Below, in pieces: positions 9,232 through 18,354 of a DNA stretch of 64,000 nucleotides. The DNA comes from Sphingobacterium mizutaii. GTDB taxonomy: Bacteria > Bacteroidota > Bacteroidia > Sphingobacteriales > Sphingobacteriaceae. Within the stretch, counting starts at the first letter, position 1; every line of letters starts with the position of its first letter. The stretch covers positions 3,968,001-4,032,000 of the forward strand of contig NZ_LT906468.1 of assembly GCF_900187125.1 (NCBI RefSeq), written 5' to 3'. Made by a program: the position numbers and the translations under genes. The notes under the pieces are model-generated. The model had not been told where the DNA came from, searched no databases, and was given only the letters and a program-made list of their open reading frames with translations.

Positions 9232-10101
9232 TTATTTCTTATATTTTCGAATCGCTTTGTTTGCTCTTTTAGTAGCAGTGTCGATTTTATAATCTAGCCA
9301 TTTATCTTTAAAAATCTTACGCATGGTGTCATCGAAGTGGCGGGTTACGAAGAGGTTTCTAGCACCTTTAAGTTTTTCGCTCAATGAATTTGCCAAAGCA
9401 CGTACAGAAATAGAATACCCTTCTGTTTCGTATTGTATATAATGCCACCAACCAGCAGGCATGTATAAGGTCTCTCCTGGATTGATTACCGCCTCATAAC
9501 CATCTAAAAATTCCAAGCCTGGATAATCCTTTACATCGCTTTTCTTAAGGTTTGCAATGCTATGGAAGTTATATGGCAGTTTGTACATTAGATCAGACTG
9601 GTTGTTCGGGAATAACCAGATACGCTTAGCCCCTTGGAATTGCGAGATGAATACATGAGACATATCGATATCAAAGTGATTCCTAGTTGCTGAACCCTCA
9701 CCACCGAAGAACATATAAGGTAACCACTGAATAACCTTGCCACCAGTAACATCATTAAAGATGACATCTTTTTTCAATTCCGGTCTTATTTTCATAAGGT
9801 TAAACAAGAAAAGGCGTAGTTCAGTAGGTTCTTTACGGATCATATCCAAGTATTCTCCAAAGGTCATCTTACCCACTGGAGGACTTGCTGCATGGTTTTG
9901 TGACTCCTCTTCCCGACCATATACGTCGATTTTTTCGTTACCCGCTATTTCCTTGAAATAGTCGTAGCTCCACTTATTCCAGCAAGGGCTATCTTTACTG
10001 ATAAAGTCCTTGATGATAACAGGCTGACTCTTATTCAGATAGTCCCTAACAAAGTCTTTAGGAGCTATTCCAGATATACTATTAACAGGTTTTAATTTCA
10101 C
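9232..10101 (-). CDS. Cupin-like JmjC-domain oxygenase
   Basis: A 289-residue protein of the cupin_8/JmjC group of Fe(II)- and 2-oxoglutarate-dependent oxygenases. The metal triad is visible: HxD in 'ATRNHFDIDMSHVF' and the distal His in 'LYMPAGWWHYIQYE'. The N-terminal 'SQPVIIKDF' and 'WSYDYFKEIAG' segments are also typical. Relatives hydroxylate proteins (ribosomal proteins, for example) or tRNA; the target here is unknown. It is a single gene, convergent with the sulfur locus. A minus-strand TAnnTTTG box (complement of 10126-10133) lies 25 nt upstream of the start. The fold is reliable; the substrate is open. Confidence 0.85.
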   Translation of the reverse strand: MKLKPVNSISGIAPKDFVRDYLNKSQPVIIKDFISKDSPCWNKWSYDYFKEIAGNEKIDVYGREEESQNHAASPPVGKMTFGEYLDMIRKEPTELRLFLFNLMKIRPELKKDVIFNDVTGGKVIQWLPYMFFGGEGSATRNHFDIDMSHVFISQFQGAKRIWLFPNNQSDLMYKLPYNFHSIANLKKSDVKDYPGLEFLDGYEAVINPGETLYMPAGWWHYIQYETEGYSISVRALANSLSEKLKGARNLFVTRHFDDTMRKIFKDKWLDYKIDTATKRANKAIRKYKK

Positions 10102-10323
10102 AATATTCCCATTTTTGAGTTAATGCAAACATAAAAAAAATATTTCTACAATAAATATACCCAACCCAGATGAAAGGAATATTTATGACTATTTTTTGGT
10201 AATGTATGCAGAATATATTTATCAAAAAATGATAAATATCAAATTTGTAAGTGTTTCTTGATAATCGGGTTAGGGTCTTTTGGAGAAGAACAAAAAGAGT
10301 TTATGGCCTCGTTTTACGGGAAA

Positions 10324-10357
10324 CCATAAAAAAAGGCTATCCCGATCAGGATAGCCT
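10324..10357 (-). terminator. Rho-independent terminator downstream of hemD
   Basis: On the minus strand, a 9-bp perfect stem (10334-10342 with 10349-10357) with a 6-nt loop is followed by a T-rich tract (complement of the A-run ending at 10333). It lies 23 nt beyond the hemD stop codon. Confidence 0.85.
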
Positions 10358-10379
10358 AAATATTGTATTGGGCGATTGC

Positions 10380-11147
10380 CTATTTATTAACTTGTTTGAT
10401 ATACTGCTCAATAGCCATAGTCATACTTGGAGCATTAGGGGTTGGTGCTGGAATATCCAGGATCAAACCATGTTCCAATAAGGCTTGTTGAGTTGTAGCA
10501 CCGAATGCAGCGATACGGGTATTGTTCTGTATGAAATCAGGGAAGTTCTCGTACAAGGACTGAACACTCGAAGGACTGAAGAAAACGATGATATCGTAAA
10601 ATACATCTTTCAAATCCTTGATATCCGAAATCACCGTTCTGAATAGCACAGCCGGGGTGAAATCATATCCATTTTCTTGCAACCAGCGTTGAGTTTCCTC
10701 ATTGGCTACATCAGAACATGGGAATAGGAATTTCTCTTTGTTATGCTTTTTCAGGACATCCTCAAGATCCTGTGCGGTTTGCTTTCCGAAGAAAATCTTG
10801 CGCTTACGATATTGAATGTATTTCTGAAGGTACAAGGCAATGGTTTCAGAAATACAGAAATATTTCAGTTCCGCAGAAACTTCAAATCGCATTTCCTCAC
10901 ATACCCTAAAGAAATGATCTACTGCATTTTTACTGGTGAAAATGACTGCAGAAAAATCTGCAAAATTAACCTTCTCTTTTCTGACATCTTTTGCAGAGAC
11001 GCCTTCAACATGGATGAACCCTCTGAAGTCTAATTTTAAATTATACTTCTCGGCTAGTGTGAAGTAGGGAGATTTATCGTTTTCAGGCTTTGGTAAAGTA
11101 ACTAAAATGCTCTTTACTTTTTTGGATCTTTCTACATCAATCTGCAT
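10380..11147 (-). CDS. hemD: Uroporphyrinogen-III synthase
   Basis: A 255-residue HemD-like protein that closes and inverts the linear tetrapyrrole hydroxymethylbilane to uroporphyrinogen III in haem synthesis. HemD sequences diverge strongly. The recognisable pieces are 'FSAVIFTSKNAVDHFF' (about residues 69-84), the mid-protein 'FLFPCSDVANEETQRWLQEN', and 'DIIVFFSPSSVQSLYENFP' followed by 'RIAAFGATTQQALLEHGL', the two-lobe signature of the family. It starts 10 nt after the DUF4271 membrane protein, a pairing that suggests co-transcription. No other hem genes are in the window. The assignment rests on pattern similarity and length. Confidence 0.85.
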   Translation of the reverse strand: MQIDVERSKKVKSILVTLPKPENDKSPYFTLAEKYNLKLDFRGFIHVEGVSAKDVRKEKVNFADFSAVIFTSKNAVDHFFRVCEEMRFEVSAELKYFCISETIALYLQKYIQYRKRKIFFGKQTAQDLEDVLKKHNKEKFLFPCSDVANEETQRWLQENGYDFTPAVLFRTVISDIKDLKDVFYDIIVFFSPSSVQSLYENFPDFIQNNTRIAAFGATTQQALLEHGLILDIPAPTPNAPSMTMAIEQYIKQVNK

Positions 11148-11157
11148 ATACTCTTTC

Positions 11158-12132
11158 TTAATTACTTAGTGATCTCACTAATATCAAAATTGGTGCTAAT
11201 TCGAGACTGCAAAGATAAAGAATTAAATAAAAAATAGAAAATTTGAAATGACCGAACAGGTGAAAAGCAGTCCTAATAAACCTATACGAGAATAAAATAA
11301 TTACAATACAAATGTAAATTATTGAGATAGTTTGGAAATAATAGGCAGGAATAAACACAACAGCCAGTAAAAACGGCATTAAGAAAAACATGCTATTAAA
11401 ATAAACTAAGTACAGAATAGCAATATATTCCCTTACAATTTTTTCCAATTGAAATACAAATGATACAAAGCGGATGATTAAGATCTTTGCAATAAACAGC
11501 AAAGCGATAAATCCGGAGTTCTTCAGGAAGTTTTCAAAAGTAAGATAATTTTTGTCGTCAAAACTTGACATGATCACAACGACAAACAATCCCAAGGACA
11601 AACTGAAAACTGCGTACAAAAAGATATATGGCCATGAGGTCGCTAGGTTATCTTCCTTACTGACTTGCAGCAATAATCGTTCTTTGTAATAGGCATCGAC
11701 AATTATCTTGAGTTCTACCGGAAAGACAATCCGAAGCACCCCTAACATCAAGAACAGCAGAAATACGATCAACAAAACCCAAGCGGGTCGATTGCTTTTC
11801 TCAATCCCATCCTGCAAAACAGATTGCCCATGCTGGGCTCCAACTTGATCCATCCCAAAATACAGCCCCTGATTCCCCTTTTTCAGGGTAGCATCATACG
11901 CCAATTTCAAATAATTGATTCCTTTATCAGGAAAAAGAATAATTTGACTATTTTTAAGATTGTTGTCCAAAGATTCAAAGATAGCCAAGCGAGCTAAAGA
12001 GTCTTTGATAGCGAGAGAATCCACTAATTCTACGGAATCAACAGGTAATTCTTGGGCATAGCCTTTAGGAGCATAGAAAATGCTGCTAATGATCAAAATC
12101 CATATTATACAGAATCCGTTAATGTCCTTCAT
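11158..12132 (-). CDS. DUF4271 integral membrane protein
   Basis: A 324-residue protein with an N-terminal signal-like segment ending 'APKGYAQ', a low-complexity periplasmic stretch ('DSVELVDSLAIKDSLARL') and about six or seven transmembrane helices from residue 113 on (for example 'WVLLIVFLLFLMLGVLRIVF' and 'YIFLYAVFSLSLGLFVVVIM'). It matches the Bacteroidota DUF4271 family, which has no assigned biochemical role. It lies 10 nt upstream of hemD on the same strand and 47 nt from the divergent tag gene, so both start regions share a very short spacer. No catalytic motif is visible. Confidence 0.75.
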   Translation of the reverse strand: MKDINGFCIIWILIISSIFYAPKGYAQELPVDSVELVDSLAIKDSLARLAIFESLDNNLKNSQIILFPDKGINYLKLAYDATLKKGNQGLYFGMDQVGAQHGQSVLQDGIEKSNRPAWVLLIVFLLFLMLGVLRIVFPVELKIIVDAYYKERLLLQVSKEDNLATSWPYIFLYAVFSLSLGLFVVVIMSSFDDKNYLTFENFLKNSGFIALLFIAKILIIRFVSFVFQLEKIVREYIAILYLVYFNSMFFLMPFLLAVVFIPAYYFQTISIIYICIVIILFSYRFIRTAFHLFGHFKFSIFYLILYLCSLELAPILILVRSLSN

Positions 12133-12179
12133 GAAAGGCGTAAAGTTAGGACAAAATAATTGCTTTAGAAATTGAAAAT

Positions 12180-12746
12180 ATGAGTAAAAAAGAAATTGTA
12201 AGATGCGGTTGGTGCGGCACTGATGAATTATACCAAGAGTACCATGACAAAGAATGGGGCAAACCGGTAAAAGACGATAAAATACTGTTTGAGTTTTTAA
12301 TCCTTGAATCCGCTCAGGCGGGCCTTAGCTGGATCACTATCCTTAGAAAAAGAGAGGGTTATAAAAATGCTTTCTCCAATTTTGACTACAAGAAAATAGC
12401 AAAATACACTGAGGAAGATGTAGAAAGACTGCTGCAAGACCCAGGAATTATCAGGAACCGATTGAAGATCAACGCCACGATCCATAATGCAAAATCCTTT
12501 ATGGAGATTCAGAAGGAATTTGGCAGCTTTTACAACTACCTATACGGCTTTCTTCCGGATCAGCAACCTATCATCAACAATCTGGAAAGTTTAGAGCATA
12601 CTGTTGCTACCACGGATCTTTCGGACCGCATCGCAAAGGACCTGAAGAAGAGAGGCATTAAATTCTTTGGCTCAACCACCTGTTACGCCTATATGCAGGC
12701 CGTTGGTATGGTGAATGACCATTTGGCCACCTGCAGCTTTAGATAG
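12180..12746 (+). CDS. tag: DNA-3-methyladenine glycosylase I
   Basis: A 188-residue base-excision repair enzyme that removes 3-methyladenine from DNA. The Tag zinc site is visible: Cys in 'VRCGWCG', His in 'YQEYHDKEWG', and the C-terminal 'NDHLATC' His/Cys pair. The core also has 'ESAQAGLSWITILRKREGY' (about residues 42-60), with the conserved Glu that recognises the base. The length is normal. The last 8 bp overlap the 3' end of the convergent hpt gene, so the two stop codons interlock. It is probably transcribed alone from the 47-nt divergent spacer it shares with the DUF4271 gene. Confidence 0.95.
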   Translation: MSKKEIVRCGWCGTDELYQEYHDKEWGKPVKDDKILFEFLILESAQAGLSWITILRKREGYKNAFSNFDYKKIAKYTEEDVERLLQDPGIIRNRLKINATIHNAKSFMEIQKEFGSFYNYLYGFLPDQQPIINNLESLEHTVATTDLSDRIAKDLKKRGIKFFGSTTCYAYMQAVGMVNDHLATCSFR

Positions 12747-13290
12747 CCCCTGTACGCGGGATATTCTTATAGATATTTTGAAGGTTACGGCATTGGCCAT
12801 TATAGTCCAATCCGTAGCCTACTACAAATTCCTTCTCGATTTCAAATCCCACATACATGATATTGTCAAAGGAATAAAGAAGGCATTCCGGTTTCAGCAA
12901 CAGCGTTGCAACGGAAATACTAGCTACGCCCAATCGTTCCAAGGCCTCGATGGTATGGACCAAGGATCTCCCCGAATCCACCACATCCTCCACGATCACG
13001 ATATGCCTATCTTCCAATGACATCCCCACCCCTATCAACTCGTGTATATCACCTTGATCAGTACCCGCATAGGAAGCCAACTTCACAAAAGACATTTCAC
13101 ATGGAATATGGACCTGCTTCATCAAATCGGCCATAAACATAAAGCAACCGTTCAAAACCCCGACAAATACCGGATGCTGGTCTTCATACCTGAGATTGAT
13201 ATCAATCCCAATCAGGCGAATCCTTTTTTGGATCTGCTCATAATCAATCATGAGCTCAAATTCCAAATCGTCGATAAATATATTCTTCAT
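12739..13290 (-). CDS. hpt: Hypoxanthine phosphoribosyltransferase
   Basis: A 183-residue purine salvage enzyme converting hypoxanthine (and guanine) plus PRPP to IMP (GMP). The PRPP-binding loop is 'IVIVEDVVDSGRSLVHTI' (about residues 93-110), and the flexible-loop region contains 'FVKLASYAGTDQGD'. The 'FVVGYGLDYNGQCRNL' segment near the C-terminus is the typical purine-contact strand. It starts 2 nt after the AsmA-GT51 gene and is probably co-transcribed with it. Its 3' end overlaps tag by 8 bp. Confidence 0.95.
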   Translation of the reverse strand: MKNIFIDDLEFELMIDYEQIQKRIRLIGIDINLRYEDQHPVFVGVLNGCFMFMADLMKQVHIPCEMSFVKLASYAGTDQGDIHELIGVGMSLEDRHIVIVEDVVDSGRSLVHTIEALERLGVASISVATLLLKPECLLYSFDNIMYVGFEIEKEFVVGYGLDYNGQCRNLQNIYKNIPRTGAI

Positions 13291-13292
13291 GA

Positions 13293-15371
13293 TTAATCGT
13301 TTTGTTCTGAACTACCCTTGCCAAATAGTTTTTCCAATAATGCTTTGCGGATCCTTTCCTCCCTATCGATTTCATCCACCATATCTTTGATGTCATCATG
13401 GTTCATCATCGAATCAGGCACTCCTTTCGGTCTTGGCGGACGCAGATTAGGCTGCAATTCAACTTGATAGAATCCATAATTTCCGGGAACATTTTCACCT
13501 TCCAACTGGTTCATTTTATTCATGATGTAGCCGTAAGTATTGAAATGCTTCATCACCCAAGGTTTCAAGTGGCCAGTATAATCGAAGGATGAAAGACCTG
13601 TTTTCGGTCTAGGAATAATGCTAGACAGGTACAAGCTCTCCCCGATGGTCAGTTCTGAAGGCTTCTTACCAAAATAATATTTTGAAGCTTCTGCGATGCC
13701 ATATACATTTTTACCCCATTCGATGATATTTAGGTAGATTTCCAATAAGCGATCCTTGCTCACCTGCTTGGATTGTTCCATCAGCCATACCAACAGAATC
13801 TCTTCAAACTTCCGCATCATCGTCTTGTTCCTGTTCAGGTACAGGTTCTTGATCAGCTGCATGGAGATCGTACTGGCTCCACGCTTAAATTTCTTTTCCT
13901 TGATATTCGTCACTATCGAGAGTTGGAAAGCCTCCAACTCAAAACCATTATGTTTATAGAAAAACGGATCTTCCGTATTCAACACTGTTTTCTTCAATAT
14001 CGGAGCAATCTGTGCCAATGGCATGAAATTAGGATTGGATGCATCCAATTTAATATCTCTCATCTTCAGCGTATCCTCATAGGCCTCATAGACAAATGGA
14101 CCATTCAGCGCAGCAATATCAGCCTTGCCCCATTTCTTCACTTTAAGGTCCTGATCGTTGATCTTCGAAGCAAATTTCAATTCATCTGGATTATCCAGAT
14201 CCACGTTGAAATCCATATCATATTGTATTTCACCTTCCACTTGAATTCCGTCCAGGTTTTCAAACAAGCCTACAGGAAGCGCTTCAAAGAAATTCTGCGC
14301 CTTGAACATGCCGGTATGTACCGCCATTTCCAATATCTTCTTCGGTTTACGGGTAAATTTCAATTTCGGTTGAAAGGAGAAATCCTTTACCTCTACCTTG
14401 GTGCCCTGCACTAATTCTATCGTATTTTCAGAGACCAAGAATCCACCATCTGCGGACCCACCCGGCAAAACAATGGTTTCTTCCGAAAGTCGATGATGGT
14501 TGACCCTCAAATTCTTGGCACTTACGCCCCCCAACATTTCCAAACTCTCCTTGCCTTTACGCGACACATTATCCAAATGGAAGCTCAGTTCATCAAAGCT
14601 TACATTCAAGCCAAATCTCCTCCCGATAAAGGGAATTTGCGCCTCTTTATTGTCCGAGGATATGGTTACATTCACAGTTTGGCGGCTGGAATTGATGTTC
14701 CCTTTAAAATTCCATTTCGCTTCTTGCTCATTCAGGAATACATCAATATCATAATCGCCATCATCGATCTTCCCTTCTGGGATCTTCACCACTTGGGTAG
14801 AAGAAGAATCTTGAAAGGACAGGCTTACATTTTCTAAATTCAAATTATCCGGAACTGCCTGAAAAGCTCTCTTCAAAAGGTTATCAATGGTTTCGGCCAA
14901 GGTCTTGGTTTCGGTCACTTCTTTGGTACTGTCTACTTCAGACTTCTTGCGGAATAGGAAATCATAATTGGCAGTACTATCATGCTTGACCAAGGTAATA
15001 TCAGCGTTTTTAAGGTCTAATTCATCCAGCTGTACCGTTCCTAAAAGTAGGGGGAATAATTTGACAGACACCTTGAACTCATCGATGGCAGCCAATTGTT
15101 CTGAACTGTCGGGAACCAGCTTTACCCGCTGAAAATCTACGGTAGTCAAACCTGCAAATTCATACTTTTGGACTTCAAAATTCAAAGCATAATCATCCTT
15201 CAATTTCTTCTGCACCTTAGCTACAGCCTTGTTCAGCATATCCCCACGCACAGACATCGCCCATATAAAACCTATTGACAACACCGCTAGGATGCTCGCT
15301 GCAGTTATAATGAACCATCTCTTCTTAACGAAACTGAAATCGGGAATCTTGATATTTTTTACGTCTAACAT
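13293..15371 (-). CDS. AsmA-like domain fused to GT51 peptidoglycan glycosyltransferase
   Basis: A 692-residue protein anchored by one N-terminal transmembrane helix (about residues 16-38). Residues 40-430 are a beta-rich, lipoprotein-transport-like region of the AsmA/DUF3971 type ('VKVSVKLFPLLLGTVQLDEL', 'DITLVKHDS'). The C-terminal part is a GT51 domain: 'TEDPFFYKHNGFE' with the catalytic Glu, 'KRGASTISMQLIKNLYLN', 'EIYLNIIEWGKNVYGI' and 'KYYFGKKPSELTIGESLYL'. No transpeptidase domain follows, so this is a glycan-polymerising enzyme like MtgA with a large extra periplasmic domain. The AsmA-like part may position it relative to envelope lipid traffic, which is inference. hpt follows after 2 nt; mrp is divergent. 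Confidence 0.85.
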   Translation of the reverse strand: MLDVKNIKIPDFSFVKKRWFIITAASILAVLSIGFIWAMSVRGDMLNKAVAKVQKKLKDDYALNFEVQKYEFAGLTTVDFQRVKLVPDSSEQLAAIDEFKVSVKLFPLLLGTVQLDELDLKNADITLVKHDSTANYDFLFRKKSEVDSTKEVTETKTLAETIDNLLKRAFQAVPDNLNLENVSLSFQDSSSTQVVKIPEGKIDDGDYDIDVFLNEQEAKWNFKGNINSSRQTVNVTISSDNKEAQIPFIGRRFGLNVSFDELSFHLDNVSRKGKESLEMLGGVSAKNLRVNHHRLSEETIVLPGGSADGGFLVSENTIELVQGTKVEVKDFSFQPKLKFTRKPKKILEMAVHTGMFKAQNFFEALPVGLFENLDGIQVEGEIQYDMDFNVDLDNPDELKFASKINDQDLKVKKWGKADIAALNGPFVYEAYEDTLKMRDIKLDASNPNFMPLAQIAPILKKTVLNTEDPFFYKHNGFELEAFQLSIVTNIKEKKFKRGASTISMQLIKNLYLNRNKTMMRKFEEILLVWLMEQSKQVSKDRLLEIYLNIIEWGKNVYGIAEASKYYFGKKPSELTIGESLYLSSIIPRPKTGLSSFDYTGHLKPWVMKHFNTYGYIMNKMNQLEGENVPGNYGFYQVELQPNLRPPRPKGVPDSMMNHDDIKDMVDEIDREERIRKALLEKLFGKGSSEQND

Positions 15372-15458
15372 ATATTAATGTGAAAACCGAAGATTATGGT
15401 AAAAATATGCAAAAATCATTAAAAACATCATTATGACAAGATATTGAGCTTCTTTCTT

Positions 15459-15466
15459 TAGCTTTG
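15459..15466 (+). promoter_or_regulatory. Candidate -7 box upstream of mrp
   Basis: TAGCTTTG matches TAnnTTTG and ends 18 nt before the mrp ATG. No convincing -33 TTTG is present at the right spacing, so this is a half-supported promoter. Confidence 0.35.
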
Positions 15467-15484
15467 TTAAATTAATTTAAATCC

Positions 15485-16546
15485 ATGATTACTAAAGAAC
15501 AGATTTTACATGCTTTAGGTCATGTGGAAGAACCAGATCTAAAAAAGGACTTGGTAACCCTCAACATGATCGAAAACATTGAAATATTACCGAAAAAAAT
15601 AAAATTTGATGTGGTGCTCACCACACCTGCTTGTCCACTAAAAGGACATATTGAACATGCCTGCCGAAATGCAATCGCATTATTTGTTTCCAAGGAAGTA
15701 GAAGTTGAAATCAACATGACGGCAAGAGTGCGCGCCGTGGATACCGCTCAATTGAAAAACATCAAGAACATCATCTTGGTTTCCTCTGGAAAAGGTGGCG
15801 TAGGAAAATCCACCGTCGCAGCAAACTTGGCATTGGCCCTAGCAAATACCGGTGCAAAAACCGGATTATTGGATGCCGATATCTATGGTCCTTCGGTTCC
15901 ATTGATGTTTGGTGTGGAAGGTGCAAAACCACAGTCCTCTCAAGGTCCAGATGGTAAAAACAGGATCGTGCCTGTCGAAAGGTACGGATTAAAGCTTCTG
16001 TCTATTGGATTCTTTACCGACCCGAACCAACCTATTCCATGGAGAGGTCCGATGGCAACATCGGCAATCAAGCAATTGTTTGGCGATACGGATTGGGGAG
16101 AATTGGATTACCTGATCGTGGATATGCCTCCAGGTACTGGAGACATCCATATCACTACGGCACAGAGTTATCCTATAGCAGGAGCGGTGATTGTAACAAC
16201 ACCACAACAAGTAGCCTTGGCTGATGCGATCAAAGGGATGGCCATGTACCAGATGGAAGGCGTAAAAGTGCCTATCATTGGTGTTATTGAAAACATGTCC
16301 TACTTTACACCTGCGGAACTACCGGACAACAAATACTATATTTTTGGAAAAGATGGCGGCAAGCGACTTGCAGCAGACAACCAAGTCCCGTTTTTAGGCG
16401 AGATTCCATTGGTTAAATCTGTGGCCGATGCTGGCGATAATGGCTTCCCAATTGCCTTAGATCAGGATGAACCTGTAGCAAAGGCTTTTGCTGACATTGC
16501 AGGACGTGTTGCACAGGAACTAAGTATCCTAGCTGCCAAAGCATAA
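15485..16546 (+). CDS. mrp: Mrp/ApbC-type Fe-S cluster carrier P-loop ATPase
   Basis: A 353-residue cytosolic ATPase that binds and transfers Fe-S clusters. The first 85 residues form a MIP18/DUF59 domain ('LGHVEEPDLKKDLVTLNMI'). Then follow the deviant Walker A 'SSGKGGVGKSTVAANLALA' (about residues 100-118), the switch 'LLDADIYGPSVPLMFG' and 'YLIVDMPPGTGDIH'. The usual CxxC near the C-terminus is not visible, as in several short Mrp proteins, so cluster binding at that site is doubtful. The gene is followed by a terminator and then an insertion sequence. Confidence 0.93.
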   Translation: MITKEQILHALGHVEEPDLKKDLVTLNMIENIEILPKKIKFDVVLTTPACPLKGHIEHACRNAIALFVSKEVEVEINMTARVRAVDTAQLKNIKNIILVSSGKGGVGKSTVAANLALALANTGAKTGLLDADIYGPSVPLMFGVEGAKPQSSQGPDGKNRIVPVERYGLKLLSIGFFTDPNQPIPWRGPMATSAIKQLFGDTDWGELDYLIVDMPPGTGDIHITTAQSYPIAGAVIVTTPQQVALADAIKGMAMYQMEGVKVPIIGVIENMSYFTPAELPDNKYYIFGKDGGKRLAADNQVPFLGEIPLVKSVADAGDNGFPIALDQDEPVAKAFADIAGRVAQELSILAAKA

Positions 16547-16596
16547 GGATCAACCATAGAAATTTGAAAGGGGCTAAAAAGGTCTCTTAAAAAAAT

Positions 16597-16630
16597 AACC
16601 CCGTCATTAAAAAATGGCGGGGTTTTCTGT
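16597..16630 (+). terminator. Terminator after mrp
   Basis: An 11-bp stem with one G-T wobble (16597-16607 with 16614-16624), a short A-rich loop, then a T-rich tail. It ends where the insertion sequence candidate begins. Confidence 0.8.
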
Positions 16631-18354
16631 TTTCTGTCCTTAAGATTTAGTATCTTAAGGTGCACCCAAAAAACAATATGGCAAACATACAATTCAAAGC
16701 TCTTCCATCCAATAGTCCGAGTCTATTTCCTGAAAATATTTTTGAGCGCATTCCATTGGACCATCCGGTCCGCTTGGTGGACCAGGTTGTTGACCAGCTG
16801 GACCTGGATCATATCATCCGACTTTATAAAGGCGGAGGCACCACGGGTTTCCATCCCCGGATGCTCATCAAAGTGTTGTTCTACGCCTATTTAAGCAATA
16901 TCTATTCTTGCCGCAAGATTGAACGGGCCCTACAGGAGAACATCTATTTCATGTGGCTTTCGGGCAACAGCACACCTGATTATCGCACGATCAACTATTT
17001 CAGGGGGAAGCGTCTCAAAGGGCAAATACAGGAGCTGTTTGCAGGTATCGTCCGGATGTTACATGAACTGGAGTACGTCAGCCTGAAAGTCCAGTATGTT
17101 GATGGTACCAAGATCGAATCTGCAGCTGGTCGCTATACGTTTGTCTGGAAGAAATCGGTTGAGAAAAACAAGGTAAAGTTAGAAGCGAACATCGCTTCGG
17201 TCCTTGCCGATATTGATGCGCAGATAACCCAAGACCAATCTTCATTAGGTAATCAAGAGGTTAGCAAGGCTATCGACAGCACTCAGCTGAAGGAAAAGAT
17301 CAAAGCGATCAATGCTACGCTCAAAGGAGCGAATAAATCTACCGATAAGCAGCTCAAGAAGCTTGAAGAGGACTACTTGCCCCGATTGGAGAAATATGAA
17401 GAACAGCTGGAAATACTAGGGGACCGCAATAGTTATAGCAAGACCGATACCGATGCCGTGTTTATGCGCATGAAAGAGGACCACATGAAGAACGGCCAGC
17501 TCAAACCCGCCTACAATACACAGATCAGTACCGAGGAACAGTTCATCACCCATTATAGTATCCATCAGACTACCGCAGACACGACAACCCTACCGGAACA
17601 TTTGGAAGGCTTTGAGTCCCGTTACGGAAAACAGAGTGAATCAATCGTGGCAGATGCCGGATATGGCAGTGAGCAGAACTATGAGTTGTTGGAAGGACAG
17701 GATATAACCGCTTTTATCAAGTACAACTACTTCCATATGGAGCAGAAGCGTAAGCACAAGCAGGATCCTTTTTCGGTACAGAACCTATATTACAATGATC
17801 AGGAGGACTTTTATGTGTGTCCGGCAGGACAGAAACTGAGCTTTGTCGGACAAACAACCAAGGTCAGTACCAACGGATATACCGCCCAGGTGAGCTGCTA
17901 TCAAGCTCAGCGATGTGAGGGCTGTCCGATGCGTGGTGGATGTCATAAAGCCCAGGGCAATCGTCTGATTGAAGTCAATCACCGCCTTGCTTGGCTCAAG
18001 GCCAGAGCTAGAGAAAGGTTACTGTCGGCACAGGGGCTATACCATCGAAGCAAAAGACCCGTGGAAGTCGAAGCGGTATTTGGACAGATGAAAAGCAACA
18101 ACAGGTTTACCCGATTTAGTATGAAAGGACTGGAGAAAGTTACCGTGGAGTTCGGCTTGATGGCTATTGCCCATAACCTAAGAAAATGGGCAAAAAAGTG
18201 GAAAAACAAAGCTTTTATTGGTAAACCAGGTGGCAAAAACTTCCTATTTGCGATAAATCAAGCCATCAACATGCTGAAAAGTACAAAACATCGACTTGCA
18301 GCTTAATATTGCTCATGAAATTATAATTGAGCTCCCGAAAGCTATAAAACAGAA
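16625..18354 (+). mobile_element. IS1182-type insertion sequence
   Basis: About 1.73 kb containing one intact transposase. Imperfect terminal inverted repeats are proposed at 16625-16641 and 18338-18354 (9 identical outer bases TTCTGTTTT, then partial identity). They fall between the mrp terminator and the susD terminator. I see no clear target duplication, so the exact ends are uncertain. Just inside the left end is a 9-bp hairpin (16638-16646 with 16652-16660), 18 nt before the transposase ATG; it may restrict expression. The element looks intact and recently active because the transposase is unbroken. Confidence 0.7.
16678..18306 (+). CDS. IS1182-family DDE transposase
   Basis: A 542-residue transposase starting at the ATG at 16678 ('MANIQFKALPSN'); an in-frame GTG at 16660 would overlap the hairpin. 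The DUF772 N-terminal domain contains 'ERIPLDHPVRLVDQVVDQL' and 'GFHPRMLIKVLFYAYLSNIY'. Catalytic candidates are Asp in 'VQYVDGTKIES', Asp in 'SIVADAGYGSEQNY' and Glu in 'RPVEVEAVFGQMKSNNRF'. A charged coiled-coil insertion lies between the first two (about residues 155-250). A C-x2-C-type cluster ('CEGCPMRGGC') follows the second Asp. No frameshift or stop is present, so the enzyme should be functional. Confidence 0.93.
   Translation: MANIQFKALPSNSPSLFPENIFERIPLDHPVRLVDQVVDQLDLDHIIRLYKGGGTTGFHPRMLIKVLFYAYLSNIYSCRKIERALQENIYFMWLSGNSTPDYRTINYFRGKRLKGQIQELFAGIVRMLHELEYVSLKVQYVDGTKIESAAGRYTFVWKKSVEKNKVKLEANIASVLADIDAQITQDQSSLGNQEVSKAIDSTQLKEKIKAINATLKGANKSTDKQLKKLEEDYLPRLEKYEEQLEILGDRNSYSKTDTDAVFMRMKEDHMKNGQLKPAYNTQISTEEQFITHYSIHQTTADTTTLPEHLEGFESRYGKQSESIVADAGYGSEQNYELLEGQDITAFIKYNYFHMEQKRKHKQDPFSVQNLYYNDQEDFYVCPAGQKLSFVGQTTKVSTNGYTAQVSCYQAQRCEGCPMRGGCHKAQGNRLIEVNHRLAWLKARARERLLSAQGLYHRSKRPVEVEAVFGQMKSNNRFTRFSMKGLEKVTVEFGLMAIAHNLRKWAKKWKNKAFIGKPGGKNFLFAINQAINMLKSTKHRLAA

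Noticed and set aside
10251..10481. 76-codon plus-strand frame near the hemD terminator
   Set aside because: It runs across the hemD terminator and antisense to the hemD 3' end with no protein-like pattern.
13773..14414. 213-codon plus-strand frame antisense to the AsmA-GT51 gene
   Set aside because: It has no family resemblance and lies entirely within a well-supported coding gene in the opposite direction.
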